Of a stretch of 64,000 bases of DNA, positions 53,616-64,000 are shown in pieces. How positions within the stretch are numbered: the first letter of the stretch is position 1; every line of letters starts with the position of its first letter. Where the stretch lies: NCBI GenBank assembly GCA_015143295.1, contig CM026562.1:14722041-14786040 (forward strand), given 5' to 3'. The DNA is from Tetracentron sinense. Its lineage: Eukaryota; Streptophyta; Magnoliopsida; Trochodendrales; Trochodendraceae. The notes beneath the pieces were generated by a model that ran no database searches, was not told where the DNA came from, and was given only the letters and a program-made list of their open reading frames with translations. The position numbers and the translations under genes were made by a program.

Positions 53616-56600
53616 TCATTCAATTAATTCTGGGTACTTTGCTTTGACTTCGGCTTCACGCTCCCATGTAGCTTCTTCCCGAGCATGGTGTTGCCATTGC
53701 ACAAGAACCAAAGGGATTGTCTTGTTGCGAAGCACCTGATCTCTTCGATCCAAAATCTGAACCGGCTTTTCAATCAAGGTGAGGTCCTCTCGAATCTCCA
53801 ACGGTTCCAAGTCTATGACATGCGAAGGATCCGCAATGTACTTCCGAAGCATAGACACATGGAAGACGTTGTGAACTGCGGCCATGTGAGGTGGGAGAGC
53901 TACCCTGTAAGCAACCTCACCAACTCGTGTGAGAATCTCAAAAGGCCCAACATACCGAGGACTGAGCTTGCCTCACTTTCCAAATCTCATGATCCCTTTG
54001 CTAGGAGATACTTTCACAAAAAATTGGTCCCCTACTTGAAATTCCAAGTCCCTACGGCGCTTGTCCGCATAACTTTTCTGGCGATTGTGAGCGGCTTTCA
54101 ATCGATCCCGAATGAACTTAACTGTGCCTGCAGTTTGCTCAATCAACTCCGGACCAAGTACTTTCCTTTCTCCTACCTCATTCCAATAGAGAGGAGACCT
54201 ACAACTTCGCCCATACAAGGCCTCAAATGGTGCCATTTGGATACTCGCCTGATAGCTGTTATTATAGGCGAATTCAACCAAAGGCAAGTGCTCTTCCCAA
54301 CTGCCTCTGAAATCCAACATACAAGCCCGAAGCATGTCTTCAATGACTTGGTTCACTCTCTCGGTTTGTCCATCCGTCTGTGGATGAAAAGCGGTGCTGA
54401 AATCAAGTCGGGAACCCATAGCCTCCTGGAAGCTTTTCCAGAATCGTGATGTGAATCTTGGATCCCGATCTGACACAATACTAACGGGCACTCCGTGCAA
54501 CCTCACCACTTCCTTGATGTACAAAGCGGCTAACTGACTAGAGTTGAAAGTAGTTCGGTAAGGTAAGAAGTGAGCGGACTTCGTCAAACGATCCACTACT
54601 ACCCATATCGCATCTGAGCCCCTTGCCGTCTTTGGCAAGCCAACTATGAAATCCATGGATATGTTCTCCCATTTCCACTCGGGAATCGGAAGGGACTGTA
54701 ATAGACCTGCGGGCCGCATGTGTTCTGCTTTTACCTGTTGACACACCAAGCACCGTGCTACATATTCCGCAACCTCCCTCTTCATATTCCGCCACCAAAA
54801 GTGACTCTTGAGGTTCCGGTACATCTTTGTACCCCCTGGATGCACTGTGTACTTCTAACGGTGTGCTTCATCCAAAATCTCTCTTCGAAGATCTGCATTG
54901 GCTGGGACGCACAGCCTTCCCTTGAATATGATAGCACCCCGAGAGAGAAGTCCTCACTACCCTTAGCAACTTCCTTGTCCCGATAAGCCAACAATTCAGC
55001 ATCCGGGGCTTGGTATTCTTGGATCAAATCTATAATGTATGGCCGAACCGTGACATTTGCCAAGATAGGACTACGAACAGAGTCATTCACACTAATGTCC
55101 AGATTTGCCAAGTCTTCAAGTAGCTTCCATTCCTGCACTAACATGCATGCTAATAACCCCGGAGGTCTTCTACTCAAAGCATCAGCCACTACATTTGCTT
55201 TACCCGGGTGGTATTGAATGGTACAATCATAGTCTTTCAAAAATTCCATCCAACGCCGTTGCCTTAGATTCAATTCCTTTTGGGAAAAGAGGTACTTGAG
55301 GCTCTTGTGGTCCGTATACACATAGAATTCCACCCCGTATAAGTAATGTCGCCAGATCTTGAGTGCAAACACGACTGCGGCAAGCTCTAAGTCGTGCGTG
55401 GGGTAATTCTTCTCATGCTCCTTAAATTGCATCGATGCATAGGTAATGACTTTCTTGTGCTGCATGAGTACACACCCAAGTCCAACGTGTGAGGCATCAC
55501 TATACACCTCATACCCATAAGGTCCAGATGGCACAGTAAGGACAGGGGCTGTAGTAAGCCTCTATTTCAGTTCCGTGAAACTGATCTCGCACTTATCACT
55601 CCATACAAACTTGGCGTTCTTCCTTGTCAGGTAAGTGAGCGGCGCTGCAAGGCTAGGGAAACCCTCTACGAATCTCCTGTAGTAGCCTGCCAACCCAAGA
55701 AAGCTGCGTATCTCGGTAACACTCTTGGGCCTCGCCCAACTCATAATTGCTTCGATCTTCTTTGGATCTACCGAGATACCTTCTGCAGAAACAACGTGGC
55801 CTAGGAATGCCACCTCTTCCAACCAAAACTCACACTTGCTAAGTTTGGCGTATAGCTTGTGCTGTCTTAGCATTTCCAAAGCAAGGCATAGGTCGAGTGT
55901 GTGATCTTCCCGTGTCTGGGAATAGACCAAAATGTCATCAACAAATACAATCACGCACCTATCAAGATATGGCCGGAACACCCGGTTCATCAAATTCATA
56001 AAGGCTGCCGGCGCGTTCGTGAGTCCAAAAGGCATCACCAAGAACTCGTAGTGTCCATACCGAGTCCTGAAAGCAGTTTTGGGAACATCTTCCACCTTAA
56101 TCTTCAACTGGTGATAACCCGATCGAAGGTCTATCTTCGAGAAAAATCTCGCTCCCTTCAACTGATCGAACAAATCATCAATCCTAGGCAAGGGATACTT
56201 ATTCTTTATAGTGACTTTGTTCAATTGCCTGTAATCGACGCACATCCGCATCGGGCCATCTCTCTTCTTAACAAACAACACCGGGGCACCCCACGGTGAG
56301 ACACTTGGTCGAATGAAACCAAGACCTTGTAATTCTTCCAACTGGGTCTTTAACTCTTTGAGTTCAATAGGGGCCATTCTATACGGAGCCCTGAAAATAG
56401 GAGCTGTGCCTGGTGCAAGCTCGATCACAAACTCAATCTCCCTGTCTGGAGGTAATCCTGGCAACTCCTCTGGAAATACATCCAGGAACTCACTCACAAC
56501 CGGAATAGTCGATGAGTCCTTTGCCTCGGGGTTAGCTAAGCTCAACGCCGCAAAACGAGCAATATATCTACTTTTCAACCCGCGAAAGTGGAATGGTTTT

Positions 56601-56934
56601 CCTTCTACTGGCTTGAAGAGTACCATTTTCTCAAAGCAAGCTACATGCCCCTGATGTGCTGCTAACCAATCCATTCCCAATATAACATCAAAGTCTTGGA
56701 ATCCAAGGACGATGAGATCAACCGCCAACTCGTGGCTTCCAACTTGGACCACACTATTTCAATACACTTTATCTGCCAATACTGTTTTGCCGAGAGGAGT
56801 CGAAATGGCTAACTCCGGTTCTAGCTGACTTGGCTCTACAGAAAAGCCTTCTGAAAAACTCGGCGAGACAAATGAATGAGTAGACCCGGTATCAATCAAC
56901 ACTCGAGCCAAATACTCATTGACTAGTAGGGTTC
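53616..56934 (-). pseudogene. Element A2: pol (protease, RT, RNase H, integrase)
   Basis: Minus strand, same domain order as A and better preserved. A 396-residue frame at 55562-56752 covers the protease end ([14 protein letters not shown]), the complete RT with [13 protein letters not shown] and [10 protein letters not shown], and the connection up to the RNase H start. RNase H is at 55050-55534; the integrase frame at 53973-54845 has [38 protein letters not shown] and [19 protein letters not shown]; the C-terminal frame at 53616-53885 has ILDRRDQVLRNKTIPLV and EEATWERE (chromodomain-like). Lesions: TGA at 53973-53975, a TAG near 54857, the frameshift shared with A near 54940, a stop at 55562 and a stop near 56757. 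Confidence 0.94.
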
Positions 56935-57082
56935 CTGAAATTTTAACTAGCGGAGTTAATCCATGCATCAACAGTGTATACATGTAGATATATATACATA
57001 TATAACATGCCAAGCACGTACACAATCAATTAATACTTAACAGTTTAATTTACGGAAAATTAAATAAGCTACAACTGCGTAC
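56935..57082 (-). other. Putative intron 5' of the protease in element A2
   Basis: 148 bp with the same donor (CTAG|GTACGC) and acceptor (TTTCAG|GA) as in element A. Confidence 0.6.
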
Positions 57083-57253
57083 CTAGGACCGTACTTGGTT
57101 AAAGCAACCATTTTAGACTAAGACTAAAGTTTAGTCTTAAACTTGGAACCAGACTCGTTCCCGACTCACTTCCTTCCTAACTTGTTTCCTAACATATGCT
57201 CTTGTCAAGCCGTGGTATAAGATTCTAAGTGACCCTAGAGACCTAAAGCCTAA

Positions 57254-57265
57254 GCTCTGATACCA
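57254..57265 (-). other. Primer binding site of element A2
   Basis: TGGTATCAGAGC on the minus strand, four bases from the 5' LTR end. Confidence 0.94.
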
Positions 57266-57269
57266 CTTC

Positions 57270-59804
57270 TGTCGCGACCCAAAACCCACCCTAGGAGTTA
57301 GAGTGAACTTTGGATGACTAATCATGGCTTACATGACTTGCTTGACAAACCAACCTGCAAAAACCCACAGAGCATATACAATAGAGGATGACAGCGGAAA
57401 CATAACTATAAAACACAGCGGAAGTCTAACAACCTCTAAGTATATACACATGGTCCAAGTTTAATACAAAGAAATCAAAACAAAGAAAGTGCGGACATGC
57501 CCGCCAAAATACATGGATATAATCACTCATGCTCACCCACAGCCAATCCACTGAGAATCTAACACCACCTACTCATAACCCTCTACGGGAGGTTCCTCCA
57601 AAGGCTCCTCGACGTACTCCTCTTCCACCCATGGACCAGGAGCACAAACATCAAATGAAGCAGCAGCTCCCTCAGAACCAGCCGACATAAGAAGTACGGC
57701 TGAGCATGGAATACTCAGCGGGTACCAAATACTAACCAATAGTCATAGCATAAAAATGGCAATACATAAATCAGGAGCAATTCATATATGTTAGACGGAA
57801 ACAATTCCATATCATACAAGGAAGTAAAGCAATTTATAATCATGCTTGTATTTCGTAGAAAGCCGATAAAACCTCTTGAAAACATCGTGCACTTGACTTG
57901 GCTTGAAATATCTTTTCGTACTTGAAAGCTTGTCGTGTTTGTCTTACTTGATCTTGTCGAGCGTGTCGTACGTGTCATGTCATGCATGTCATGCGTGCTT
58001 GCTTGTGATCATGTAACTTGTGAGATACACTTGTGAGATATCCTTGTGAGATGCGCTTGAGAGATGCCTTGAGAGGGAAGGGAGACCCTTCTTTATGCAA
58101 TGCACTTGCGAGGGAAGGGAGACCCTTCTTCATGATATGTATGTACTTGCGAGGGAAGGGAGGCCTTTCTTCATGATATGCACTTGTGAGTGAGGGGAGA
58201 CCCCTCGTGGAATGTTGGTTCTTGTTTTCTTGTGAAAAGCGAGGTAAAACATATCGTAGGATATGTCCCACCTCTAACCATGTTCTTGAAAACCTCGATA
58301 AATCATGTCATGCATGCCGTGCTCGTGGGAACCGTGTACATACTTGCATTTAAATTTAAATATGACATTTGGGTAATTTCACAACACATATAACATCAAT
58401 GATTGAGCAATGTAATATTCATATCATTTAAGGAAAGCAAGAAAAACACACTATCATAGGCCCTAGCAATATTCATAATTTATTAGGCATGCATTTCCTA
58501 ATTTACAACTCATTTTATTCACCTTGGCATTTCATCAAACATGGTGTGTTCATTATTCATTTAAACCTAAATCATGCTTTTCTAGGTAAGTTTTACTCAC
58601 ATCATAAAGGTGTGTTTATTATGGATACAATGCCCTCCCCATTTTAATCATCACAACACAACCCTTGGCATCCAATCGCCCATTCCATCTTCATTCACCA
58701 TTCACAACCATCCATCTCATAGCACATGTGTAAATGAAAGAAAATCAAAAGAAATAAAGGGAAAAGAGGAACTAGAACTAGGAGGGTAGTAAGAAGTACC
58801 GACCTTGAAGAAATGAGGAAGAAACCCCTTCCAAAAACGACCGTGAGGTGCTGCCCTAGTTTGGGGAACGCTCTCCACGAGTGCTTGAGCCGTGATCTTG
58901 GAGAAAAACCAGACTTGAAGTGATCTAGGGTCTCAAAACCCCTTTGATTCTTCTCCAAAAGCAAAACCCTAGCTTAGGAAACCCTTTCTCCTCTCTTCTA
59001 ATCCCCCAAATCCTCTAAGTGTTGAGAATGAGCCCTAAAGGCTCGGGTTAAACTCTTAAGGTAAGAGTAAACCGACCAAAAGACCATAATACCCTTACTG
59101 AAATTCCTGCAAAAACACGAGTGCCGAACACGTTGAGCTGTGAATAGTGCCAAACACGTTGTGCTGTGAATAGTGCCGAACACGTTGTGCTGTGAATAGT
59201 GCCAAACACGTTGTGCTGTGAATAGTGCCGAACACGTTGTGCTGTGAATAGTGCCGAACACGTTGTGCTGTGAATAGTGCCAAACACGTTGTGCTGTGAA
59301 TAGTACTGAACTCGTTGTCCGTTGTGTTATGTACAACGTGCCCATCGTGAGCTGTATAACGTACACGTTGTTTGCTGTACAACGTACACGTTGTCTACTG
59401 CACGACGTACCCGTTGTCTGTTGCACAACGGATGCACAACGTATACGTTATCAGAGCTAGAGCTACGTTATCAGAGTACGTTGTCTATGCGTTGTCTGTG
59501 CCTTATCAGAGCACGTTGTCAGAGCACGTTATTAGAGCTACATCCTTAGTGCCTTCCGAGCTACGTCCTTAGTGCATAACCGAGCGATCGATTGCCTGCA
59601 GGTCTAGACTGTTTTGGCCATATCTTTTGACTCGTTCGTCCGATTTTGACGATTCAAGTTGCGTTGGGTTCGTACTTCAAAAAGGAACATTTTTGACGTT
59701 TCAGAATTTCTAATTTCTTCCTTATTCATTAATTATACCTCTTTAAAGGTAAAATGGCAACGAAAGTGTCATGCATTAAATGTGAAAAGGTCCGGGGCTC
59801 TACA
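57270..59804 (-). mobile_element. 5' LTR of element A2
   Basis: 2535 bp, same modules as the 3' LTR, with the double-stem hairpin at 58241-58274, the GCTGAG hairpin at 57699-57719 and about seven 26-bp units at 59120-59310. It is followed by the CAGTC target copy and C1 integrase. Confidence 0.94.
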
Positions 59805-60200
59805 CAGTCTATCGCAACCAGGATGTATTGATGCCTAGCAGATGATGGTGGGGTGAATGGTCCTATGACATCCATTCCCCATGCCGCGAAGGGCCATGAA
59901 CATGTTGTCATGTAGAGAGGCTCGGGGGCTCGATGTATGAAATCTGCATGGAATTGGCAGACTTTGCATTTCCTTGCATAGTTAAGACAATCAGTGATCA
60001 TCATAGGCTAGTAGTAGCCTAATCTTTTCAGCTGCATTTGTAACTTGGGCCCAACTTGGTGGGCACCGTAGATCCTGACATGAGTTTCTTCCATGGCCTG
60101 CTCGATTTCATTTCTTGAGATGCACCTCATTAAGATACCATCCAAAGATCGTTTATACAGAGTATCTTCCATCATTACGAAGTTCGTGACGCGTCGACGG
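59805..60200 (-). pseudogene. Element C1: integrase N-terminal zinc domain and core start
   Basis: Minus strand: EQAMEETHVRIYGAHQVGPKLQMQLKRLGYY, then after an in-frame TAG (family: tryptophan) MMITDCLNYARKCKVCQFH, the H-H-C-C zinc-binding fold; then WPFAAWGMDVIGPF and ILVAID, the first catalytic aspartates of the core. GMDVIGP and CxxCQxH spacing are those of the Tat clade. A2 interrupts directly after ILVAID. Confidence 0.9.
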
Positions 60201-60265
60201 ACTTCAGCGTGTTTGGCACAGTATCCGGGTAATCGACCTTATTGGAGATAATCGATGAAGGGCTG

Positions 60266-60500
60266 TCACCAATCTTCGTCTTTTTCTTTGATTGTCATAT
60301 AAAAAATTGTTTCCAGGAGATCTATCACTGAAAGGGGTTTGAGAGTTCTTCTTTCCCCTACTGTGATAGTCAGCATCCTGTCTGTTGGTAGAGTTAGAGA
60401 TGCTGCAAGACCGACCAGAGCATTGGCTTGATTGTTGAGTCTTCTACGGACATAGAAGAGACTGCTTCTTGGAATTTGAGCAAGTAGGAGGTCCACTCTT
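60266..60500 (-). pseudogene. Element C1: remnant of the second (archaeal-type) RNase H
   Basis: The frame LLLAQIPRSSLFYVRRRLNNQANALVGLAASL matches the C-terminal end of the additional RNase H (RVT_3-like) that Tat elements carry after the retroviral-type one. The N-terminal two thirds, with the FDGSS-type and AEYEA-type motifs, are missing: the sequence jumps from RNase H to this tail within about 40 bp. Likely an internal deletion. Confidence 0.7.
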
Positions 60501-60502
60501 CT

Positions 60503-60850
60503 CTAATAGGGAAGGAGGCTGACTCTTCGCATGACATATTCAGCTCGAACTTGTTTGATGACAAGTGTTGCGATATAGAGCATCGTCTTTTGAGGCACGA
60601 ATTTAATTTCGAATTCAGACAAGAGTACAACCCATTTTGCCATTCTGCCAGATAGAGTAGGGCGGGACATTATGTATTTGAGAGGATCGACTCTAGATAT
60701 CTGCTTCACCGAATGCTCAAGCATATAGTGCCTTAATTTCTTCAAAGCAAAGATGAGGGCCAGATAGACTTTCTCTATCAGGCTATATCTGGATTTTGCT
60801 CCAACCAGAATCCTGCTTAGGTAGTACAGGGCATTTTCTTTTCATTGGTC
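60503..60850 (-). pseudogene. Element C1: RNase H
   Basis: Minus strand: KKLRHYMLEHSVKQISRVDPLKYIMSRPTLSGRMAKWVVLLSEF (in two blocks), then EIKFVPQKTMLYIATLV, the retroviral RNase H region that follows RT in Ty3/gypsy elements. The earlier part (60750-60850) is broken by stops. Confidence 0.8.
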
Positions 60851-61790
60851 ATTATGCTGAGCAAGGAGAGCTCCGAGAGATCATTCGAGTGTTGCGATAT
60901 AGAGGATAAGTGGCTTTCCTCTAATGAGACCTATAAGGACTGGTGGATTTGTGAGATAAGTCTTGATGCTGTCAAGAGCATTTTGGCAAGCTTCATCCCA
61001 TTGGAATGGTATACTCTTCTTCACCAACCGGGAAAACGGTTGGCACCTTCAAACCAAGTTTGGATGAATCTCCAGATGTAAGCGAGTCGACCCTGAAATC
61101 CTTTTAACTCGTGCAGATTTCTTGGAGGAGGCATTTCGTGAATGACCTTTATTTTAGTAGGGTCAATCTCAATTCTTCTATGGCATACCCCAAAGCCTAG
61201 GAATTTCTCCTATATAACTCCGAACGTGCATTTGAGTGAGTTCATCTAGAGCTGGTGCTATCGTAGTTTGTCGAAGATTTCCTGAAGATCATCCAGATGA
61301 TTAATTTGTTGCCTTGTTTTGACAACTAAGTCGTCAACGTAGCATTCGACTTTGTCATGGAGAATATCCTCAAATATGATAGTCATGGCCCTTTGATAGG
61401 TTGTTCTGGCCTTTTTGAGGCCGAATAACATGACTTTGTAGCAGAACACTCTCTTAGGGATGTGGAAGGCTGTAAGCTCTTCATCTTTCGAGGCCATCTT
61501 GATTTGGTTGTAACCAGAATATCCATCCATGAAGGATAAAGTTTCGAAGCTGGTTATGGCATCGACCATCATTTCTATGATGGGTAAAGGAAAGTCGTCC
61601 TTGGGGCAGGTTTAATTCTAATCCCAGAAGTCTATGCAAACCCGGATCTGTCCGTTCTTCTTCTTTACAGGAATAACGTTGGCTAGCCAAGTAGGATATT
61701 AAACCTCTTTTATAAACCCAACTTTGAGGAGTTTGTCTACTTCAGCTTCAATTTGAGCGACCAGTTTTGGGGAAGCTTGTCTTTGTGTCT
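60851..61790 (-). pseudogene. Element C1: reverse transcriptase
   Basis: Minus strand: WLANVIPVKKKNGQIRVCIDF upstream, then SFMDGYSGYNQIKM (motif A), FCYKVMLFGLKKARTTYQRAM and ECYVDDLVVKT (YVDD catalytic box) at 61258-61572. The rest of the palm/thumb toward 60851 reads in pieces. Stops occur in the N-terminal part (near 61600-61620). YVDDLVVK and GYSGYNQI are typical of the Tat clade rather than of Tekay. Confidence 0.9.
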
Positions 61791-61799
61791 TCTTGATCG

Positions 61800-63424
61800 G
61801 CCTAGCATCCTCTCGGATTGTGAGATGATGAACTACAATTTTTGGATCTAAGCCAGACATTTCTGTATAATTCTAGGCAAAGAAATCCTTGTACTAAGCC
61901 AGACAATTTTTGGATTGTGAGATGATTTATGGTCCAAATCATATCTTCATTTGGTGAAGGATCAGAATTTCTTGATTCAGATTTTACCAAGTTGGAGGCA
62001 ACCCTATTACCAGTAGCTAAAGCCCTGAGTGCTAGCATAATTTCATGCTCAGCCTGCTCTTTTCCTTCAGTATTAAATCCATGTTTCTCAAGCATTTTCT
62101 TGATTGCTAGATTAAACATGGGCTTCCTTTGGTAAAGGTTATTTCTTATGCCCCTTCTGTTGTTTCGGGGGGTGACTTTACCTGTTTGCCCTGCGAAATG
62201 AAAAACAATGGGCTTTTCCCATGTTCCTCTGGATGAGATAATGACATTGGGAATGACTTTCGTTGTCGGCCATTTTTTTCATGCACCGAGACTGACCTTA
62301 GCTAGGCCATCAATCACATCTTGGATGTGTTGGCTCAACCTATGGAGATGCTTGTAGGGACTCCGCTTCTTCTGGCAGTCATTCCATGAAGGCTTCTTCC
62401 AATGCTTGGTCTTCTCTACTTGTGACCACATTAACTGTGCATTCCATATTTTTATCTGACGAGCCATCCGAATTGGATGAGGAATCAGAATCAGGGAACC
62501 CTGGTCTGTGATTGTTATGCCGGATTTGTTTATCAGTTGCCAGAACCTTCCTCTGTTTGGGAGTGAATACTAACTTATAAACGGGCAATGGTTTGCCTTC
62601 GACCTCCTCCTGTTCTTCGGGATTGAACCCTAGTCTCTTGAGTTGTCTTTTGATTGCTGGTTCATACACAATCTTTTCCTGATACCGGTTTATTTCCCTG
62701 TTCTGATCGGAGCCATGGGAAGTAGTAGCCTCGCCTGATTGCTTTGCAAGACCAAAGACAATGGACTTTCCCATTTTATTTCTTGGGGGAAGTATAAAGG
62801 TAAGGCTATCTCCCGCCACTGACCATCCTCGCCACATGTTGGGACTGACTCTTGTCAAATTATCAGTCATTTCTCGATGAACCGCTTCATCCCATAGGGG
62901 CTCTTGCAAAGGCTCTGCTTCTTCTTCTAAGGACCCCCTATGGCATCTTTTTCGTCTCTAATCGTGACTATATTTGCAGTCTGATGGTGGTTTCCTCCAA
63001 ACATGAAGACTGAGGGCTCATATCTTAGTCCTGGCGTATTTGTATCAACATACTCGTCGGTATCTAGTGCTTTATGTTGCTCCATTTTGAGCAAGGCTTC
63101 ATAAGCCGATAGAAGAGTTCCTTTGACTTGCTTTCCTTCTTTAGGATCGAACCCTTGGCCTTTGAGGAACTGGGTAGTTGATTTACCAAAGCTTATTTTC
63201 TTTCTATAAGGATTGTCGACCTTGTTATTTTCATCGGTCCATGAGGAGTTTATCCTGTCATATGCACCTAGGGAATTGAAGAGCATGGGCTTCTGTCCTC
63301 TTTTTTTGACTGGGACAGTAAGCCTGGAGGTAGTTTCTACCATTGTATAGTTCATCTTCCTCAAAGGGACTAGATGATGACCTTTCAGAGCTTGAAGAGG
63401 ATCAATTTGTTTAGCCTCACAAAT
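61800..63424 (-). pseudogene. Element C1: protease-RT linker with three tandem modules
   Basis: Three related modules of about 540 bp follow each other (roughly 62880-63400, 62330-62880 and 61800-62330). Each has a K(P/S)(M/I)(L/V)F block (QKPMLFNSLG, GKSIVFGLAK, EKPIVFHFAG), then a basic segment and a FLKGQGFDPKEGKQ / QLKRLGFNPEEQEE / MLEKHGFNTEGKEQ block. The boundaries carry EEEAEPLQEPLWDEAVHREM- and LHRLSQHIQDVIDGLAKVSLG-type sequences. A stop lies after LAKVSLGA. The C2 fragment (16339-16966) matches module 1. The function of this linker in Tat Pol is unknown to me. Confidence 0.75.
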
Positions 63425-64000
63425 CTAGAAGGGGTCATCCGGTTTGTCCTTCTCAATCTTCTGGGAAGATTCGACCAAAGCTAGGGTTGGTTCTCTTTCT
63501 TTTTTTTTGAGACTTTGGAGTGTATTTGAACACCTTTTTCGGGACTGTAGTTTGGCAGGTCCATGATTGCTTTTCGGGTCACTCTCAACCTTTTCCCCTT
63601 TGGGCTTCTGTTGAATGCTTATTTGGGCACTTTTCACATAGAAATATGCATCTGCGTAATATGCCTTTGCATCATTAAATGGATCATCATAAGCATCGAT
63701 CCTTACTTGCCTGTTCCCTTGAGGGTATTTGAGGCATTGGTGATAGGTGGATGACACAACTAGATGGTTATGCATCCATTGAAGCCTCAATAAGGTGTTA
63801 TATGATGTATCAACATCGATAACCAGAAACGTTGTAGTTTCACCGATATCCCCAAACCTGGTTTTGAGGTTGATCATACCCATAGGCTTTTGCTCATTTT
63901 GATTGAAGTCTTAGATGATCAAGTTGCTTTCATGAAGCTGATTTATTTGTACGCCAAGCTTGGACAACATCCTTCTTGGGAGGATGTTGACGGTGAACCT
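63425..64000 (-). pseudogene. Element C1: protease region (runs off the window)
   Basis: Minus strand: VNILPRRMLSKLG at the window edge, then an in-frame stop, then INLKTRFGDIGETTTFLVIDVDTSYNTLLRLQWMH and VVSSTYHQCLKYP, the second half of the aspartic protease region of Tat elements. The catalytic D-T/S-G motif would lie just beyond 64000. The tail with CSNTLQSLKKKEREPTLALVE corresponds to C2 at 14020-14100. Confidence 0.85.

Larger units (their letters stand above)
50932..59804 (-). mobile_element. Element A2: gag-less Tekay-type retrotransposon
   Basis: Same family and structure as element A, in the opposite orientation: 5' LTR 57270-59804, PBS 57254-57265, pol, PPT 53515-53526, 3' LTR 50932-53514. 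Perfect target duplication CAGTC at 50927-50931 and 59805-59809, and the C1 integrase continues on both sides. Differing target sites and private mutations show that A and A2 are separate insertions, not a duplicated block. Confidence 0.95.

Noticed and set aside
53685..54449. 254-codon plus-strand ORF, also present antisense to A pol (33721-34485)
   Set aside because: Conserved in both copies only because the integrase on the other strand is conserved; no start signal, no domain.
28274..59804. A and A2 as one large inverted segmental duplication or assembly error
   Set aside because: Each has its own perfect target duplication (GATCC, CAGTC), different host sequence at the border and private mutations.

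Overview
The window is plant nuclear DNA, almost certainly from an angiosperm. The evidence is Tekay/Del-type and Tat-type Ty3/gypsy polyproteins, Angela- and SIRE-like Ty1/copia LTRs, a plant L1-type LINE with an RNase H domain, and primer sites matching initiator tRNA-Met. The species cannot be named. I see no convincing host gene, no tRNA or rRNA gene and no CRISPR. The whole 64 kb is a stack of retroelements inserted into one another.

Left part (1-16.97 kb): a degraded minus-strand Tekay pol (element D; integrase at 4886-5990, RNase H at 8303-9019, RT at 11154-11662) is cut by a Tekay-type solo LTR (S2, 5991-8302), an Angela-like copia solo LTR (9020-11153) and a piece of a B-like LTR (11663 to about 12495). 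Another solo LTR (S1, 48-2448, TSD CTTTT) lies in an unidentified dispersed repeat (G1). A second G copy (to 13923) abuts a plus-strand Tat fragment (C2, 13924-16966), which is split by solo LTR S3 (14116-16333, TSD ATCAT).

Right part (16.97-64 kb): a minus-strand Tat element (C1) is inserted in C2 and runs off the right edge. From its 3' end it has an LTR (16967-18802), a polypurine tract, a long noncoding region with an opposite-strand gene-like unit (about 19.0-20.9 kb) and a hairpin array, then the integrase C-terminus (22398-22594). The rest of the integrase, RNase H, RT and protease lie at 50.3-50.9 and 59.8-64 kb. C1 is opened by two elements. Element B (22595-50339, minus) is a gag-pol Tekay element. 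Element A2 (50932-59804, minus, TSD CAGTC) is a gag-less Tekay element.

B in turn contains solo LTR S4 in its 3' LTR (TSD TTTAT), element A (28274-37201, plus, TSD GATCC, same family as A2), a 5'-truncated LINE (37648-39774), and two Angela-like solo LTRs in opposite orientation 34 bp apart (41834-44019 and 44054-47432). The second of these contains a SIRE-like solo LTR (45307-46489, TSD GGTAG). The order of insertion is therefore C2, then C1, then B, then A, the LINE and the LTRs.

The most interesting signals are: (1) a GT-AG intron-like segment of 143-148 bp at the gag/protease junction of B, with both splice signals kept in A and A2; (2) A and A2 both lack gag and share a pol frameshift, so this defective form was copied in trans; (3) a spliced-looking unit with an ORF and poly(A) signal antisense to C1; (4) three tandem protein modules between protease and RT in C1; (5) GATCGATC palindrome arrays upstream of the TATA box in LTRs of different superfamilies; (6) a conserved double-stem hairpin in the Tekay LTRs. 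All boundaries and repeat counts were read by eye; no alignment or database search was run.
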